A stretch of 64,000 nt of DNA, taken from CAZXWN01 sp964644695 [NCBI: uncultured bacterium] (lineage in GTDB: Bacteria > UBP4 > UBA4092). The notes under the pieces were generated by a model that did not search any database, was not told the origin of the DNA, and saw only the letters and a list, made by a program, of their open reading frames with translations. Below, one piece after another: positions 34,494 to 43,616 of the stretch; position 1 is the first letter of the stretch; every line of letters starts with the position of its first letter. Both the position numbers and the translations under genes were made by a program. Location of the stretch: assembly GCA_964644695.1 (NCBI GenBank), contig CAZXWN010000002.1, forward strand, positions 35,534-99,533, given 5' to 3'.

Positions 34494-35624
34494 TCAGACA
34501 GGAAGTCCGACCAATAAATCATAAAGTCGTTTGGAAAGCACATCCAGACAATATTCATTTTTAATAAGTTGATGAGCCTTGATACCAATATCTTTTCTCA
34601 AACTGACATCACGGGCCAGTCGATCCATCCGGTCAACAAAATCATCCACTGTTTGTCCGATGAACCCTGTCTCTCCATCTTTGAGTATATTTGATAACTC
34701 TCCGACTCCGTGGGCCACCACAGGCAGTCCAGTAGCAAGATATTCGAACATCTTGGTTGGGCTTTTGGATCGAGTCCACATGCTGTCTTTCACCAGAGGC
34801 ATCATTCCGATATCGGCCTCATTCAATACCCTGTCCATTTCGTCGTGTTTCACCCAGGACTGGAGCTTGATAGGGACTCCGGCAAAATCCGTCTTAGTCC
34901 ATTTTTCCACTTGATCCCAACATACACCTCCACCGACAAGTTGGAGTTCCACTTTTGGATTTATGGAATAAAGTTTCTTCATGGCTTCAAACATGAACCG
35001 GATATTTTCCAGAATAGGATCTCCCCAGACAACGCCAGTCCAGATGAACCGAACCGTTTCTTTTTCTTTTCGGGGTTGATGATGGAACCGATTCAAATCT
35101 GCTCCGGTTGGAATATATTTTACTTTGGGATTGAATTGCCCCATGTAATCCATCAGAAAGTGACTGGAAGCGACGCAACACACTGAATTACGGATAATGT
35201 TTTCCGTCATCTTTACATAATTATTTTCGCCAAACCAAAACTTGTTTAGCCAGGGCCTGTTGAAAATACAGGGGAAATCTATATCGTAGTCATCGTAATC
35301 AAATACATAGGGCTGTTTACGAAGGCGCCATGTGAGATACTGGGCGCCAGTATGGTACAAAATCTTCTGCATATAAAACAGAGTATTGGGCTGTCCTAAC
35401 AATTTCGGGAAAGCCTTCAAATTGAGGATGAGTTTCTGCTTATCCGACAAGGCATACATGTCGGCCTCAGAATGCTGTGGTCCCAGATGGTCTCGGTAAG
35501 ACAAAACCTTCGTATTTAATCCCATCCCGGCCAGTGCCTCCGCAAAATGGTAGCAACGGACTCTGGTATGGGGATAGGCATACCCGCTGATTCCAATAAA
35601 CAGAACTTTTTTAGATAATTTCAA
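34494..35624 (-). CDS. Family 4 glycosyltransferase, TTG start
   Basis: 376 residues. The start is a TTG at 35624 with GGAG 6 nt before it, inside the end of the upstream gene; no in-frame ATG near it would keep the first beta strand (KKVLFIGISGYAYPHTRVRCY). The donor region SKSPTKMFEYLATGLPVVAHGVGELSNIL (about 288-316) is typical of GT4. VFDYDDYDIDFP resembles the DDxD acceptor-loop motif also present in the glycosyltransferase at 24393. It probably belongs to the same glycan pathway as its neighbours; the sugar is unknown. Confidence 0.85.
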   Translation of the reverse strand: MKLSKKVLFIGISGYAYPHTRVRCYHFAEALAGMGLNTKVLSYRDHLGPQHSEADMYALSDKQKLILNLKAFPKLLGQPNTLFYMQKILYHTGAQYLTWRLRKQPYVFDYDDYDIDFPCIFNRPWLNKFWFGENNYVKMTENIIRNSVCCVASSHFLMDYMGQFNPKVKYIPTGADLNRFHHQPRKEKETVRFIWTGVVWGDPILENIRFMFEAMKKLYSINPKVELQLVGGGVCWDQVEKWTKTDFAGVPIKLQSWVKHDEMDRVLNEADIGMMPLVKDSMWTRSKSPTKMFEYLATGLPVVAHGVGELSNILKDGETGFIGQTVDDFVDRMDRLARDVSLRKDIGIKAHQLIKNEYCLDVLSKRLYDLLVGLPV

Positions 35625-35627
35625 GTA

Positions 35628-36974
35628 TTACTCCAGTCGCAGTAATCGTTTGGCGGATTTGAAGGCGCGGAACATAAATTTTGACCTTATGGCTTTCAGG
35701 TCCGCCTGCGCAGCATCTCTGTCTCGGATGGCTTGTTCAAACTCAGCTCTTACACGTTGATGTTCACCCTGTAACCATTTGTAAGCGCCCATCTCTGCTT
35801 CCAGATGCCGGATATGTTCGGAGGCCTGTTTTAGGAACGAAGGATTATGTTCTCGACGGGTAGGTTCCTCCATAAAATCAGACAGGGGGGTGATTGCTTT
35901 TTCCCAGGTAAATTTGTCGCGTACGAGTTGTTGCGCATTCTTTCCGTATTCTTCCACGATTTCAGGATGTTCTAAAATTTGTTCGGTGACTTTTCGAATT
36001 CCATCTTTATCATTTGGATTGACGACCCAACCCGCCTTGTATTCGCGAATGGGTTGTGCCAGTTCCAGATAATCACCGTAAATGACTGGTAACCCACACC
36101 AGAGATATTCAATTGTCCGGGTGGTGAATGCCAGTTCTCGTTCGGTATTCTTCCGCATGATATCCACGGCAACAGCTGATTGTGTATATAACTGAATCAA
36201 TTCATCATGGGGTATCATGTCATGGAAAATCACACGCTCACCGGCTCGAACGGAGTCCCGCAGGTCATTGTACTTTTCCCCGGTGATTTGCACTGTTGGA
36301 TGTTTCCCGATATAAAGGTCGAGCTGTCCCTTTTTATACTTATTTAGGGTCTCTGCCACAGTGTTTAACGCCAGACTCGGGTCCTGCCAGGGCCACGCTA
36401 CTCCCCCAAACACAAATCGGGGTTGTTCAGGATTTTTTTTGAACTGAGGCAGGTCAGATGATAATGATACGGGGACTGTATCGATTCTGATATCTTTAGG
36501 GTCCACCCCTGCCAACATCAGCCATGCCCACCAATAATATTTCTGACGGTCTCCAGCGCAGACAAAATAATCCACATTTTCAAGTGTTCGGAGCTTCGTA
36601 AGGACATTAGTCCGGAAATCTCCTAACTGCCGATAACTGTTTTCAATAAGCAGGGATCCGTGTAAATCCATGACCACCGGAATATCAATCGCGTCCAGAG
36701 TACAAGCGGATGGCCATTGCTGGAACAAGGCTACATCAGGTTGAATCATCTGGATGAAGTTATTCAGGTTTTCCTGACGATGTGCGTTTTGCCGGATTTC
36801 CTCGGAGGGATTGGGCAGGCGTTTCAACACATCCTCGTGAAGAGAGTAAATGACCTGATGCCCGTGAGCCTCAAGCCCTTTCATGAGGCCCCAGGTACGC
36901 AATCCCCCGCCACCAACGGCGAGGCCGAGTCCCGGGACAACTTCGTGTGTAATGTAAAGTATTTTTCTTTTCAT
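35628..36974 (-). CDS. Family 4 glycosyltransferase with C-terminal coiled coil
   Basis: 448 residues. It begins KILYITHEVVPGLGLAVGGGGLRTWGLMKGL, with the glycine-rich acceptor loop. TRTIEYLWCGLPVIYGDYLEL (about 281-301) is the donor region. Residues about 395-435 (EHIRHLEAEMGAYKWLQGEH...) form a heptad-like coiled coil, an uncommon addition that could mediate oligomerisation or membrane complex formation. A TATAAT lies 29 nt before the ATG in the 37-bp gap after the next upstream gene, so an internal promoter is possible. Spacing to the following gene is 3 bp. Confidence 0.84.
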   Translation of the reverse strand: MKRKILYITHEVVPGLGLAVGGGGLRTWGLMKGLEAHGHQVIYSLHEDVLKRLPNPSEEIRQNAHRQENLNNFIQMIQPDVALFQQWPSACTLDAIDIPVVMDLHGSLLIENSYRQLGDFRTNVLTKLRTLENVDYFVCAGDRQKYYWWAWLMLAGVDPKDIRIDTVPVSLSSDLPQFKKNPEQPRFVFGGVAWPWQDPSLALNTVAETLNKYKKGQLDLYIGKHPTVQITGEKYNDLRDSVRAGERVIFHDMIPHDELIQLYTQSAVAVDIMRKNTERELAFTTRTIEYLWCGLPVIYGDYLELAQPIREYKAGWVVNPNDKDGIRKVTEQILEHPEIVEEYGKNAQQLVRDKFTWEKAITPLSDFMEEPTRREHNPSFLKQASEHIRHLEAEMGAYKWLQGEHQRVRAEFEQAIRDRDAAQADLKAIRSKFMFRAFKSAKRLLRLE

Positions 36975-37011
36975 ACGGATTCCGATGGGTATCTGTTTCG
37001 TTGATTATAAA

Positions 37012-38352
37012 TTAGATAGAGCGGTTAAGCAATTTCCGAAAATAATCTCGAGCCAATTCCCAGGGCTTTTTCTGGGAATGTGGTGGCTCTGCGGGGCTTT
37101 GTTCAATCAGAACTATTTTATCAGGTGACAGGGTTGGATGCTTCATCCATTCGCGCAAATCCCGAGTAGTTTTTTCAAAGGTATAGTGGTCCTGGATGTA
37201 TTGTTTTCCTCGTATTCCTGTTTGCCTCAACTCCTCCGGATGATTTACAGCTGTTCTGAGGGCTTGAATAAACAGTTCGGGACTGCCGATGGGGACTGTC
37301 AGTCCCAGGTTTTCCCGGGAGATTACCTCGGAAATTTCAGTGCCGAGGGTGGTGAGGACAGGTAATCCACATTTCATCATGTGGATTAGACGGTTTCGGG
37401 CACCGGTCAGGGTCTCATAATTGAAAGTATCCAGACTGATTCCGAGGTTGGATTCAAAATAATACTCATGGATATCATCCGTCGGTACCCAGCCCAGGAG
37501 ATGGTATCGGTCAAGGTATTTACTGGTCTTGATCAATTCTTGGAACTGGTGATAGGTATCTTCGTTGTGATGAGGAATCGCTCCTCCAGTTGATACAAAA
37601 TGAACTTGCGGATATTCCGCCATCAATGTTTCAAGGGACTGGAACAAGAGAGCCACATCCGTCCAGGTGTTATATCCCCCAGACCAAAGAATAACGAAAT
37701 CCTTTTCTTTGACATGGGTTCCCCGAATGACTCTTTTTTGTGGCTGATACTCACAATGCTCGACGGAATTGGGAATCGGAGTTGCAAAGGAATATCCGAA
37801 GGTATGACTGTTCAACCGGCGGAGTACGGCCAACTCCCCCAGTAATAAATACATTTGTGGGAGGGAGACCGTAGAGAATTTATCACCAGCCCGGAGACAG
37901 GCTTGTTCCTGTTCCCAATAAACAGAAATCATTTTATTGCTTTCATCTAAAGCCGCTTTGGCCTGGGCTTCCATCATCAGAGACCCATTCAGGTCCAGCC
38001 AAAAAGGTTTATCTGTTTTCAGTCGGGAGGCGACGGAGGCCGGAAAGGTATTGATTCCCAGGATGGCATCTGGCTTAAACGAGTCATGGATAGATTGAAG
38101 TGTTTCCGTATTCACATACCGGTCAATATGTCCGATTTTGTGCCAGGTGAGCCGGTCTTTCTGAATGACCTCATCAGAGATATTCATTTGTTCCTCTTTT
38201 GGAGGAGGAACTTGTCCAGTAAAAAGGCATATCTCATGACCATCATCAAGCAAGGGTTTGGTTAAATGCCAGGTCCGAAGTCCCAAGGCAAACAGGGTGT
38301 TCCCGGTATCCATGGGAAGTGGATGTGCTCCAACGATGAGTATCCGGCTCAT
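37012..38352 (-). CDS. Family 4-like glycosyltransferase, paralogue A
   Basis: 446 residues. The start MSRILIVGAHPLPMDTG and LRTWHLTKPLLDDGHEI parallel the next upstream gene (38349-39608). Shared blocks include FWLDLNGSLMMEAQAKA, VLWSGGYNTWTDVALLF, VHFVSTGGAIPHHNEDTY and GARNRLIHMMKCGLPVLTTLGTEISEVI. The two are tandem duplicates that have diverged. The GGYNTWTD and GARNR positions correspond to the donor-site loops of GT4. It is coupled to its paralogue by a 4-bp overlap. Confidence 0.83.
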   Translation of the reverse strand: MSRILIVGAHPLPMDTGNTLFALGLRTWHLTKPLLDDGHEICLFTGQVPPPKEEQMNISDEVIQKDRLTWHKIGHIDRYVNTETLQSIHDSFKPDAILGINTFPASVASRLKTDKPFWLDLNGSLMMEAQAKAALDESNKMISVYWEQEQACLRAGDKFSTVSLPQMYLLLGELAVLRRLNSHTFGYSFATPIPNSVEHCEYQPQKRVIRGTHVKEKDFVILWSGGYNTWTDVALLFQSLETLMAEYPQVHFVSTGGAIPHHNEDTYHQFQELIKTSKYLDRYHLLGWVPTDDIHEYYFESNLGISLDTFNYETLTGARNRLIHMMKCGLPVLTTLGTEISEVISRENLGLTVPIGSPELFIQALRTAVNHPEELRQTGIRGKQYIQDHYTFEKTTRDLREWMKHPTLSPDKIVLIEQSPAEPPHSQKKPWELARDYFRKLLNRSI

Positions 38353-39608
38353 GATTTACCTCCGGAATAATCGGGAGCATGAGAAGGAGATTCAGCCCAC
38401 TTCTGGAGTTCGCGGGTGGTGACAGTATCGGCCCAGTGTTCTTTTATGTATTCTTTTCCTTTGAATCCCATTTGTTTGATTTCGGAAGGATGGTCGGCGG
38501 CCCACAGAATTTTGTCAGCCAAATCTTTGGCCGAACCCCGTTGGAATGTCAGGGCCAGTTGGTTCCGAGTCAGTTCTTCCATTACTTCAGTTCCGGGAGT
38601 GGACAGGACCGGGAGTGATAATGACATCATGGCATTTAGACGATTTCTGGCACCAAACAGGGTCTCATAATTATCCCCATCCACATTCAAACCGAGATGG
38701 CTTTCTGTATAGATAGGGGGGATATCGGAGCCATCCACCCAGCCCAACATCGTGAATCTGTCCTTATATGGGCTGGATTGGATTCGGTTCAGGAAGTCGG
38801 GATAAGTTTTATCATCATGACCGGAGATGGCACCCCCAGTCGATACAAACCGGATTCGGGGATTTTTCTCCATGGCCAACGTTAATCCCTCAAACAATGT
38901 GGGGATATCGGTCCAGGTGTTATACCCTCCGGACCAGAGAACAACAAAATCCGAATTGGATACACCCTGTCGGGATAATACCGGTGGTCCGATGACAGGT
39001 TCTTCATGATTTACGGAATTAGGAATGACGGTCAGAAAATCATATCCAAAAGACTCCCGGGTCAATCGTCCCACTGCCGCCAGTTCACCGATGCAGGCAA
39101 ACTTCTGCGGTGTGGAAACAACGGATATCCGGTCCGCTCGTTTCAATACGGGTTCTTCCTGTTTCCAGAAGTGTTCCAGGAAATGGTCATCTTGATATCG
39201 ATGAGCCTTGGCCTGGGCTTCTGCCATAACCCAACCGTTCAGGTCTGCCCAAATGGGGGCATTGGTATTCAGTCTGCAGGCCTGACCTGAGGCATGCGTA
39301 TTGATTCCAATGACCGCCTCCGGTTGAAACGCATCACAATGCATTTGTAAATAGGGCAAATCCATAAAGACATAGAGTTCGTTCACTGAATAATAGGTAA
39401 AATCAGGAATCCCCGTTGGAATTTCCATGATTTGGGGAAGGTTCTCCTCATGATGAGGATCCGGGAGTTGCATGGCGATCAAATGGACAGTATGTCCCGC
39501 CTTCAGGAGGGGTCGTATAAAATGCCAGGTTCGGAGCGAAGAGCCATACGCCCGTTTTCTCTGTTCAAAGGGTAATGGACCTACACCCAGGACGAGCAGT
39601 CGGCTCAC
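38349..39608 (-). CDS. Family 4-like glycosyltransferase, paralogue B
   Basis: 419 residues, the tandem paralogue of the gene at 37012-38352, with the same SRLLVLGVGPLPFEQ opening, WADLNGWVMAEAQAKAHRY, LWSGGYNTWTDIPTLFEG, RFVSTGGAISGHDDKTY and GARNRLNAMMSLSLPVLSTPGTEVMEEL. It probably adds a sugar in succession with its neighbour or recognises a related acceptor. It overlaps the genes on both sides by 4 bp, so it lies in a coupled operon. Confidence 0.83.
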   Translation of the reverse strand: MSRLLVLGVGPLPFEQRKRAYGSSLRTWHFIRPLLKAGHTVHLIAMQLPDPHHEENLPQIMEIPTGIPDFTYYSVNELYVFMDLPYLQMHCDAFQPEAVIGINTHASGQACRLNTNAPIWADLNGWVMAEAQAKAHRYQDDHFLEHFWKQEEPVLKRADRISVVSTPQKFACIGELAAVGRLTRESFGYDFLTVIPNSVNHEEPVIGPPVLSRQGVSNSDFVVLWSGGYNTWTDIPTLFEGLTLAMEKNPRIRFVSTGGAISGHDDKTYPDFLNRIQSSPYKDRFTMLGWVDGSDIPPIYTESHLGLNVDGDNYETLFGARNRLNAMMSLSLPVLSTPGTEVMEELTRNQLALTFQRGSAKDLADKILWAADHPSEIKQMGFKGKEYIKEHWADTVTTRELQKWAESPSHAPDYSGGKS

Positions 39609-40735
39609 AGAGATTTATTCTCCTCAGTCACAACTTTCCCTTCCTTATCCAGGAATTTGATATGGAAAGAACGGTCGGTGATTTTACGCATCCCTTTACC
39701 CATGCATTGGGCGCAATTCACATCTGAACGAGTGGTATTGACCATTTTACGGAAATTCTGATAGGTGTCACTGTTCCAGATATTTTCAAATGACTGGGTA
39801 TTGAGGTCTCCCAGTTTTATATCATTGACGCAACAGGGTCCGATATGTCCATCTGACCGGAAATAAACAAATTCCCAGGGTTCATAACAGGGAATCATAC
39901 CGGAGTCGGTGGATTCTTCCTGTCTGGCTTCCTCGAAGGATTTAGGAATCACCAATTCTATCCCCAGTTCCTGAGCCAATGCTTTGGCATCGCGGAAAAC
40001 CTTATTACCCAAATCCTGGTCAAAGAACAGGGATTCTTCCACCAGTTCTTTCCGGTACACAATCAGATAATCTCCGGATACTTTCTGGACTCCCAGAGAA
40101 TGGGCCAACCGAATAAAATCAAGGAATTCTTCTGCTGTTCTGCGATAGAAGGTATAGGCCATTGTAATGACCGGTGTCGGTGAATTTAACTGTTTCTTGA
40201 GTTCTACCAGTCCCCGGATGTTTTCGATGATTCGTTCAAACCCTTGTACTCCCCGGACGAATTTATAGGTTTCCGGTGTGGCCGCATCGATGGAGATATA
40301 CAATTCATCCAGACCCTGGGTAATCAATTTTTCAGCGTTTTCCCGGGTTATCAGGAGGCCGTTAGAAACATATTTAGTGAGAATGTGGTCGGGAATATCC
40401 GACAGAATATCAAAAAACCGTTTATCCACCAGGGACTCACCAAAACCAAAGACAGATATTTCTTTCAGGTGCGGATAAAGTTCCCGGACTTTCGCCAGCA
40501 CTTCATCGGGGATATAGGTCCGTTTTCCTTCAAACCAGGACTGCCCACACATGGAACACCGAAGATTACATTGATTGGTTATTTCCAAATAACATCGGGT
40601 GGGCCAGGATTTTAAGACAGGTTGATTTCCCCGACTTTCCTGGAAATTCAGTTCTTCATTATTAGGAAGTGCCGGTTTCTTAAGAAACTGGGACTCCATA
40701 TATTTGACCCATTGGGTGAATATGTTTTCCGGCAT
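39605..40735 (-). CDS. Radical SAM protein with C-terminal SPASM-type cluster domain
   Basis: 376 residues. CNLRCSMC (Cys56, Cys60, Cys63) within LEITNQCNLRCSMCGQ binds the SAM-cleaving cluster. The C-terminal third has Cys residues spaced as in SPASM domains (IPCYEPW, GHIGPCCVNDIKLGDL, NVNCAQC-like end), which bind auxiliary clusters. SPASM enzymes modify peptides, sugars or lipids by radical chemistry; here a sugar or lipid carrier is likely from context. The ATG has AATAAT 8 nt upstream and AAGGA too far away (about 13 nt), so it may have its own promoter and a leaderless message. Confidence 0.85.
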   Translation of the reverse strand: MPENIFTQWVKYMESQFLKKPALPNNEELNFQESRGNQPVLKSWPTRCYLEITNQCNLRCSMCGQSWFEGKRTYIPDEVLAKVRELYPHLKEISVFGFGESLVDKRFFDILSDIPDHILTKYVSNGLLITRENAEKLITQGLDELYISIDAATPETYKFVRGVQGFERIIENIRGLVELKKQLNSPTPVITMAYTFYRRTAEEFLDFIRLAHSLGVQKVSGDYLIVYRKELVEESLFFDQDLGNKVFRDAKALAQELGIELVIPKSFEEARQEESTDSGMIPCYEPWEFVYFRSDGHIGPCCVNDIKLGDLNTQSFENIWNSDTYQNFRKMVNTTRSDVNCAQCMGKGMRKITDRSFHIKFLDKEGKVVTEENKSL

Positions 40736-40790
40736 GATGTCCGATTATTCCTTTTATAGATAACTCATTATACAGGACTGACAGGGAACT

Positions 40791-42242
40791 CTATTGCTTC
40801 ACTGCGAATAACAACAAGACATCTCCTATGTTGCCCTGATTGATCCGAGAACGAACCAGATCGTTCAGACGGAGTCTGTCCCAGGTATGCCGCCAGGTTT
40901 CAATGTCTATTCCTACATAAGATTTTATCTCAATTACCCGGAACCCACAGGATTCCAGGAGGGATGTAATAGATCGGTTCCCAAAGAAGAATAGATGGTC
41001 ATGGTCGCTGAACCATGGATCTCCTGCCAATAATCGGGGAAGACTTTCACTGTTGGGAGTCCGAATAAACAGGCCTCCACCGGGTTTGAGGAGGCGACAG
41101 GCTTCTGTCAGGGTCTTTCGAGTGTCTGGCAAATGTTCAATGACATGGGTCAAAGTGACCAGGTCATAGGATTGTGCTGGGAAGTGAAGGGTATCTAAAG
41201 TCCCTTGTTGGACTGAAAAACCCATTTCCTGGCAAAATCCGACTGCGGATGGAGAGAGTTCCACACCGTCGGCTTCCCACCCTCTGGAGATAAATTCAGC
41301 AATCAGTCCTCCGGTGGCACATCCGACATCCAGCATTTTCCGAGGTTTCTTTTGTTCCAGGTCAGATAATCCAGTAGATTCTAACCATTGAAATACCAGA
41401 GAAAACTGTTTCCCGGTGGGGAGAAATAAATCGCCTCCTGATTTCATGGAGTCCTTCCATCGCCGGAAGATATCACGGGCAGGGTCCAGGGAAGCCGCAA
41501 AATACTGGTTTCCATACCAGGATTCTACCTCTTGAAACTCTGGTTGAGGATAGACATAGGGAATATGGCAGTTTTGACAGATTCGGACCGGCCGGTCCTG
41601 GTTGGCTGAGTCTTTCAATAACAGCCGGGTTTCCTTATTCCCACAGAGGGGACAGGATGGTTTTCCCTTCCATAATCCCCTGAGGATATCCAGAGGACTT
41701 TGATGGGTAGTGGATTCCTTCTGAACCGGTTGCCGGTCAAGGGCATTATTGAGCCAATCTCTGATTTTTTCAATAATATCTGGATTGGAAGAAAATTCAG
41801 ACCCGGGGAAAGCCAGGAGATAACTGGCTAATAAACTTAATTCGGGGTCGTGGGCTGCCCATCGGTAATGGTCAAAACATTTATGACGGTCCCCCATCAT
41901 TTCATGCAAGACCCCAATATTCAGGTGCAGGGGAGAAGGTTCTCCGAAGGGGGCGACTTTCAGGTAATGGGACAGGGCTTCCGAATACTGACCCAGGGTG
42001 ACGCGAAGATTACCCGTAAGGATATTTAAGTCCGGGTCCTCCGGGTGGAGTGTCAAACCTTCGTGGAGGACCTCCAGTGCTTCTTCGTATCGGCCCCGGA
42101 AAAGAGTCCAGTCTAGGGGATTCTGAAAATTGAATTTGGCCAGGTGACTGGACAAATAGCCTGTCTCTGAGAAAGGTTCTGGTTCATGGGACAGTTGCCA
42201 GGCCTTTTGATAAAAGGAGTGTTCTGGCGGGGGGGTGCTCAT
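40791..42242 (-). CDS. TPR/zinc-ribbon/SAM-dependent methyltransferase fusion
   Basis: 483 residues in three parts. Residues about 45-135 form TPR-like helices (FRGRYEEALEVLHEGLTLHP, LGQYSEALSHYLKVAPFG). Residues 197-225 form a four-Cys zinc ribbon (CPLC...CQNC) followed by PYVYPQPEFQEVESWY. Residues 300-450 are a class I methyltransferase with LDVGCATGG (304-312) and VIEHLPDTRKTL. The ribbon-methyltransferase pair is common in polysaccharide clusters, where it methylates sugars; the N-terminal TPR addition is less usual. Its stop-start overlap with the GT2 upstream is 4 bp. Confidence 0.84.
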   Translation of the reverse strand: MSTPPPEHSFYQKAWQLSHEPEPFSETGYLSSHLAKFNFQNPLDWTLFRGRYEEALEVLHEGLTLHPEDPDLNILTGNLRVTLGQYSEALSHYLKVAPFGEPSPLHLNIGVLHEMMGDRHKCFDHYRWAAHDPELSLLASYLLAFPGSEFSSNPDIIEKIRDWLNNALDRQPVQKESTTHQSPLDILRGLWKGKPSCPLCGNKETRLLLKDSANQDRPVRICQNCHIPYVYPQPEFQEVESWYGNQYFAASLDPARDIFRRWKDSMKSGGDLFLPTGKQFSLVFQWLESTGLSDLEQKKPRKMLDVGCATGGLIAEFISRGWEADGVELSPSAVGFCQEMGFSVQQGTLDTLHFPAQSYDLVTLTHVIEHLPDTRKTLTEACRLLKPGGGLFIRTPNSESLPRLLAGDPWFSDHDHLFFFGNRSITSLLESCGFRVIEIKSYVGIDIETWRHTWDRLRLNDLVRSRINQGNIGDVLLLFAVKQ

Positions 42243-43171
42243 TGATGTCCTTTATTCTTCAGGTATTCATGTTTCCGGCTGTTATCTTGAAGGGAGATAT
42301 TCCACCGGTTTAGTAATAAAAGGGGAAACTTGATCAGATTAAACAGATAAGCCTTGATTAAGGGTACAAATTCAATGTTATTTCGGGGTATCCGTTTCAT
42401 CCATCGGTATTCCGGTTCAATGGCATGAATCAGTTGTTCAAAGGTGAAGTTTCTCATCATGAACCGCATACGATTCTTATGATATTTATAGAAGAATCCG
42501 GAACTGCCCATCCCGGTATTTTGGGATTCATGGTGGATGACGACTGAACCGGGTACATAGACGACACGGTAACCGGCTTTTCGGGCTCGGAAACAATAAT
42601 CTGTTTCCTCAAAATAGATGGGCCAGAATCCCTCATCCAGAAAACCGAGGATTTGGGTCACTTCCCGGCGGATGGCAATGGCGGCTCCGGTGACATAGGC
42701 CGTATCCATCAATTTATCCCACTGTCCGTTATCTATTTCATTCTTTCCATAGTGGTTGGAGAGTCCATGTTCATTGATCAGACCTCCTGCGTGCTGGATG
42801 GTCTTTCCATCAGGATACAGGAGTTTACATCCGGCAATTCCGATATGAGGGTCTGATTCCATTGTGGTTACAAGTGCTTTGACCCAGCCGGGATGGACGG
42901 TGGTATCGTCGTTGAGCAGTATCAGGATATCTCCGGTGGCATTAGACATTCCCACATTGTTCCCACCGGCAAACCCCCTGTTTCGAGGCAGGGATATCAA
43001 TCTTACCTGTGAAAATTCCTGGACAATCAATGGGGTTTTGTCTGAAGAGCCATTATCCACCACAATAAGTTCCATGTTGGGATAATCCGTCTGGATCAAG
43101 GAATCCAGACAGGCCCGAATGACCTTTTCTCCGTTCAGAGACAAGACGATAACTGATACTTTAAGCGACAT
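42239..43171 (-). CDS. Family 2 glycosyltransferase (rhamnosyltransferase-like)
   Basis: 310 residues. VIVLSLNGEKVIRACLDSL, VVDNGSSDKTPLI, FAGGNNVGM and LLNDDTTVHPGW (the DDT metal-site variant) are typical of WbbL-like GT2 rhamnosyltransferases. GFWPIYFEETDYCFRARKAGYRV carries the catalytic-type ED motif, with HHESQNTG downstream. The protein ends with a basic membrane-proximal region. An AAGGAT site lies 5 nt before the ATG. It is the first gene of the 43-30 kb minus-strand cluster. Confidence 0.9.
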   Translation of the reverse strand: MSLKVSVIVLSLNGEKVIRACLDSLIQTDYPNMELIVVDNGSSDKTPLIVQEFSQVRLISLPRNRGFAGGNNVGMSNATGDILILLNDDTTVHPGWVKALVTTMESDPHIGIAGCKLLYPDGKTIQHAGGLINEHGLSNHYGKNEIDNGQWDKLMDTAYVTGAAIAIRREVTQILGFLDEGFWPIYFEETDYCFRARKAGYRVVYVPGSVVIHHESQNTGMGSSGFFYKYHKNRMRFMMRNFTFEQLIHAIEPEYRWMKRIPRNNIEFVPLIKAYLFNLIKFPLLLLNRWNISLQDNSRKHEYLKNKGHQ

Positions 43172-43330
43172 AATATCCTTTTGACTGCAAATTAACCCTG
43201 AATAATTTCCGTCGGTTCATCGTAACTTATGACATGGGATACAGTCAAACAATTCCTTGGATAAAATTTCCCGATAAATTTGTCTTCCCCCTCTCAAAAC
43301 CCCCTCATAATCCTCCACTATATCCGACTC

Positions 43331-43383
43331 ATCCACGGACCTGCTCGGACTCACTCCGTGGATTCTTCGTTTACCTGACGAAG
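43331..43383 (+). repeat. Dispersed intergenic palindrome, copy 3
   Basis: The outer stem ATCCACGGA (43331-43339) pairs with TCCGTGGAT (43355-43363). The inner part is decayed relative to copy 1. A second small hairpin CTTCGT/ACGAAG (43365-43383) follows, matching copy 2, and the flank CAGAAACGAA resembles copy 2's CAGAAATGAA. Confidence 0.82.
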
Positions 43384-43544
43384 CAGAAACGAAGAGGGTG
43401 GGTCTGAATTGTCATTCTGACATATAGCCGATGTCTGGAAATGGGTGTTTGCCAGCCTTTTCTATCCAAACTTGTTTGTGAAATAAATTTTATGTCTTCC
43501 TTTTATCTGAATGTAAAGTATATCTAACCATCTGGGATACAATC

Positions 43545-43573
43545 TTGACAGTTACAAAGTGCTGGCTGATACT
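43545..43573 (+). promoter_or_regulatory. Sigma-70-type promoter for the secreted repeat-protein genes
   Basis: A consensus TTGACA (43545-43550), a 17-nt spacer and GATACT (43568-43573) would start transcription near 43580, just before the AGGAGG ribosome site of the gene at 43603. It is the best-formed promoter seen in the window. Confidence 0.7.
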
Positions 43574-43584
43574 AAAGCGAATAA

Positions 43585-43616
43585 TTACAGGAGGCTGGGT
43601 AGATGAAACGATATGG
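43585..43616 (+). repeat. 32-bp translation-start repeat, copy 1
   Basis: This 32-bp tract covers the AGGAGG ribosome site, the ATG and the first codons (MKRYG). It is identical to 44441-44472 upstream of the next gene, showing that the genes arose by tandem duplication including the translation-start region. Confidence 0.9.

Larger units (their letters stand above)
43172..43602. other. 431-bp divergent intergenic region
   Basis: It separates the start of the minus-strand glycosyltransferase cluster from the start of the secreted repeat-protein genes. It contains palindrome copy 3 (43331-43383), a good promoter for the plus-strand genes (43545-43573) and no plausible reading frame. I did not identify the promoter of the minus-strand cluster within it. 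Confidence 0.6.

Noticed and set aside
43172-43602. A mobile element or attachment site bounding the AT-rich secreted-protein genes
   Set aside because: No transposase, integrase, terminal inverted repeats or target duplication was found; only palindrome copy 3 is present.
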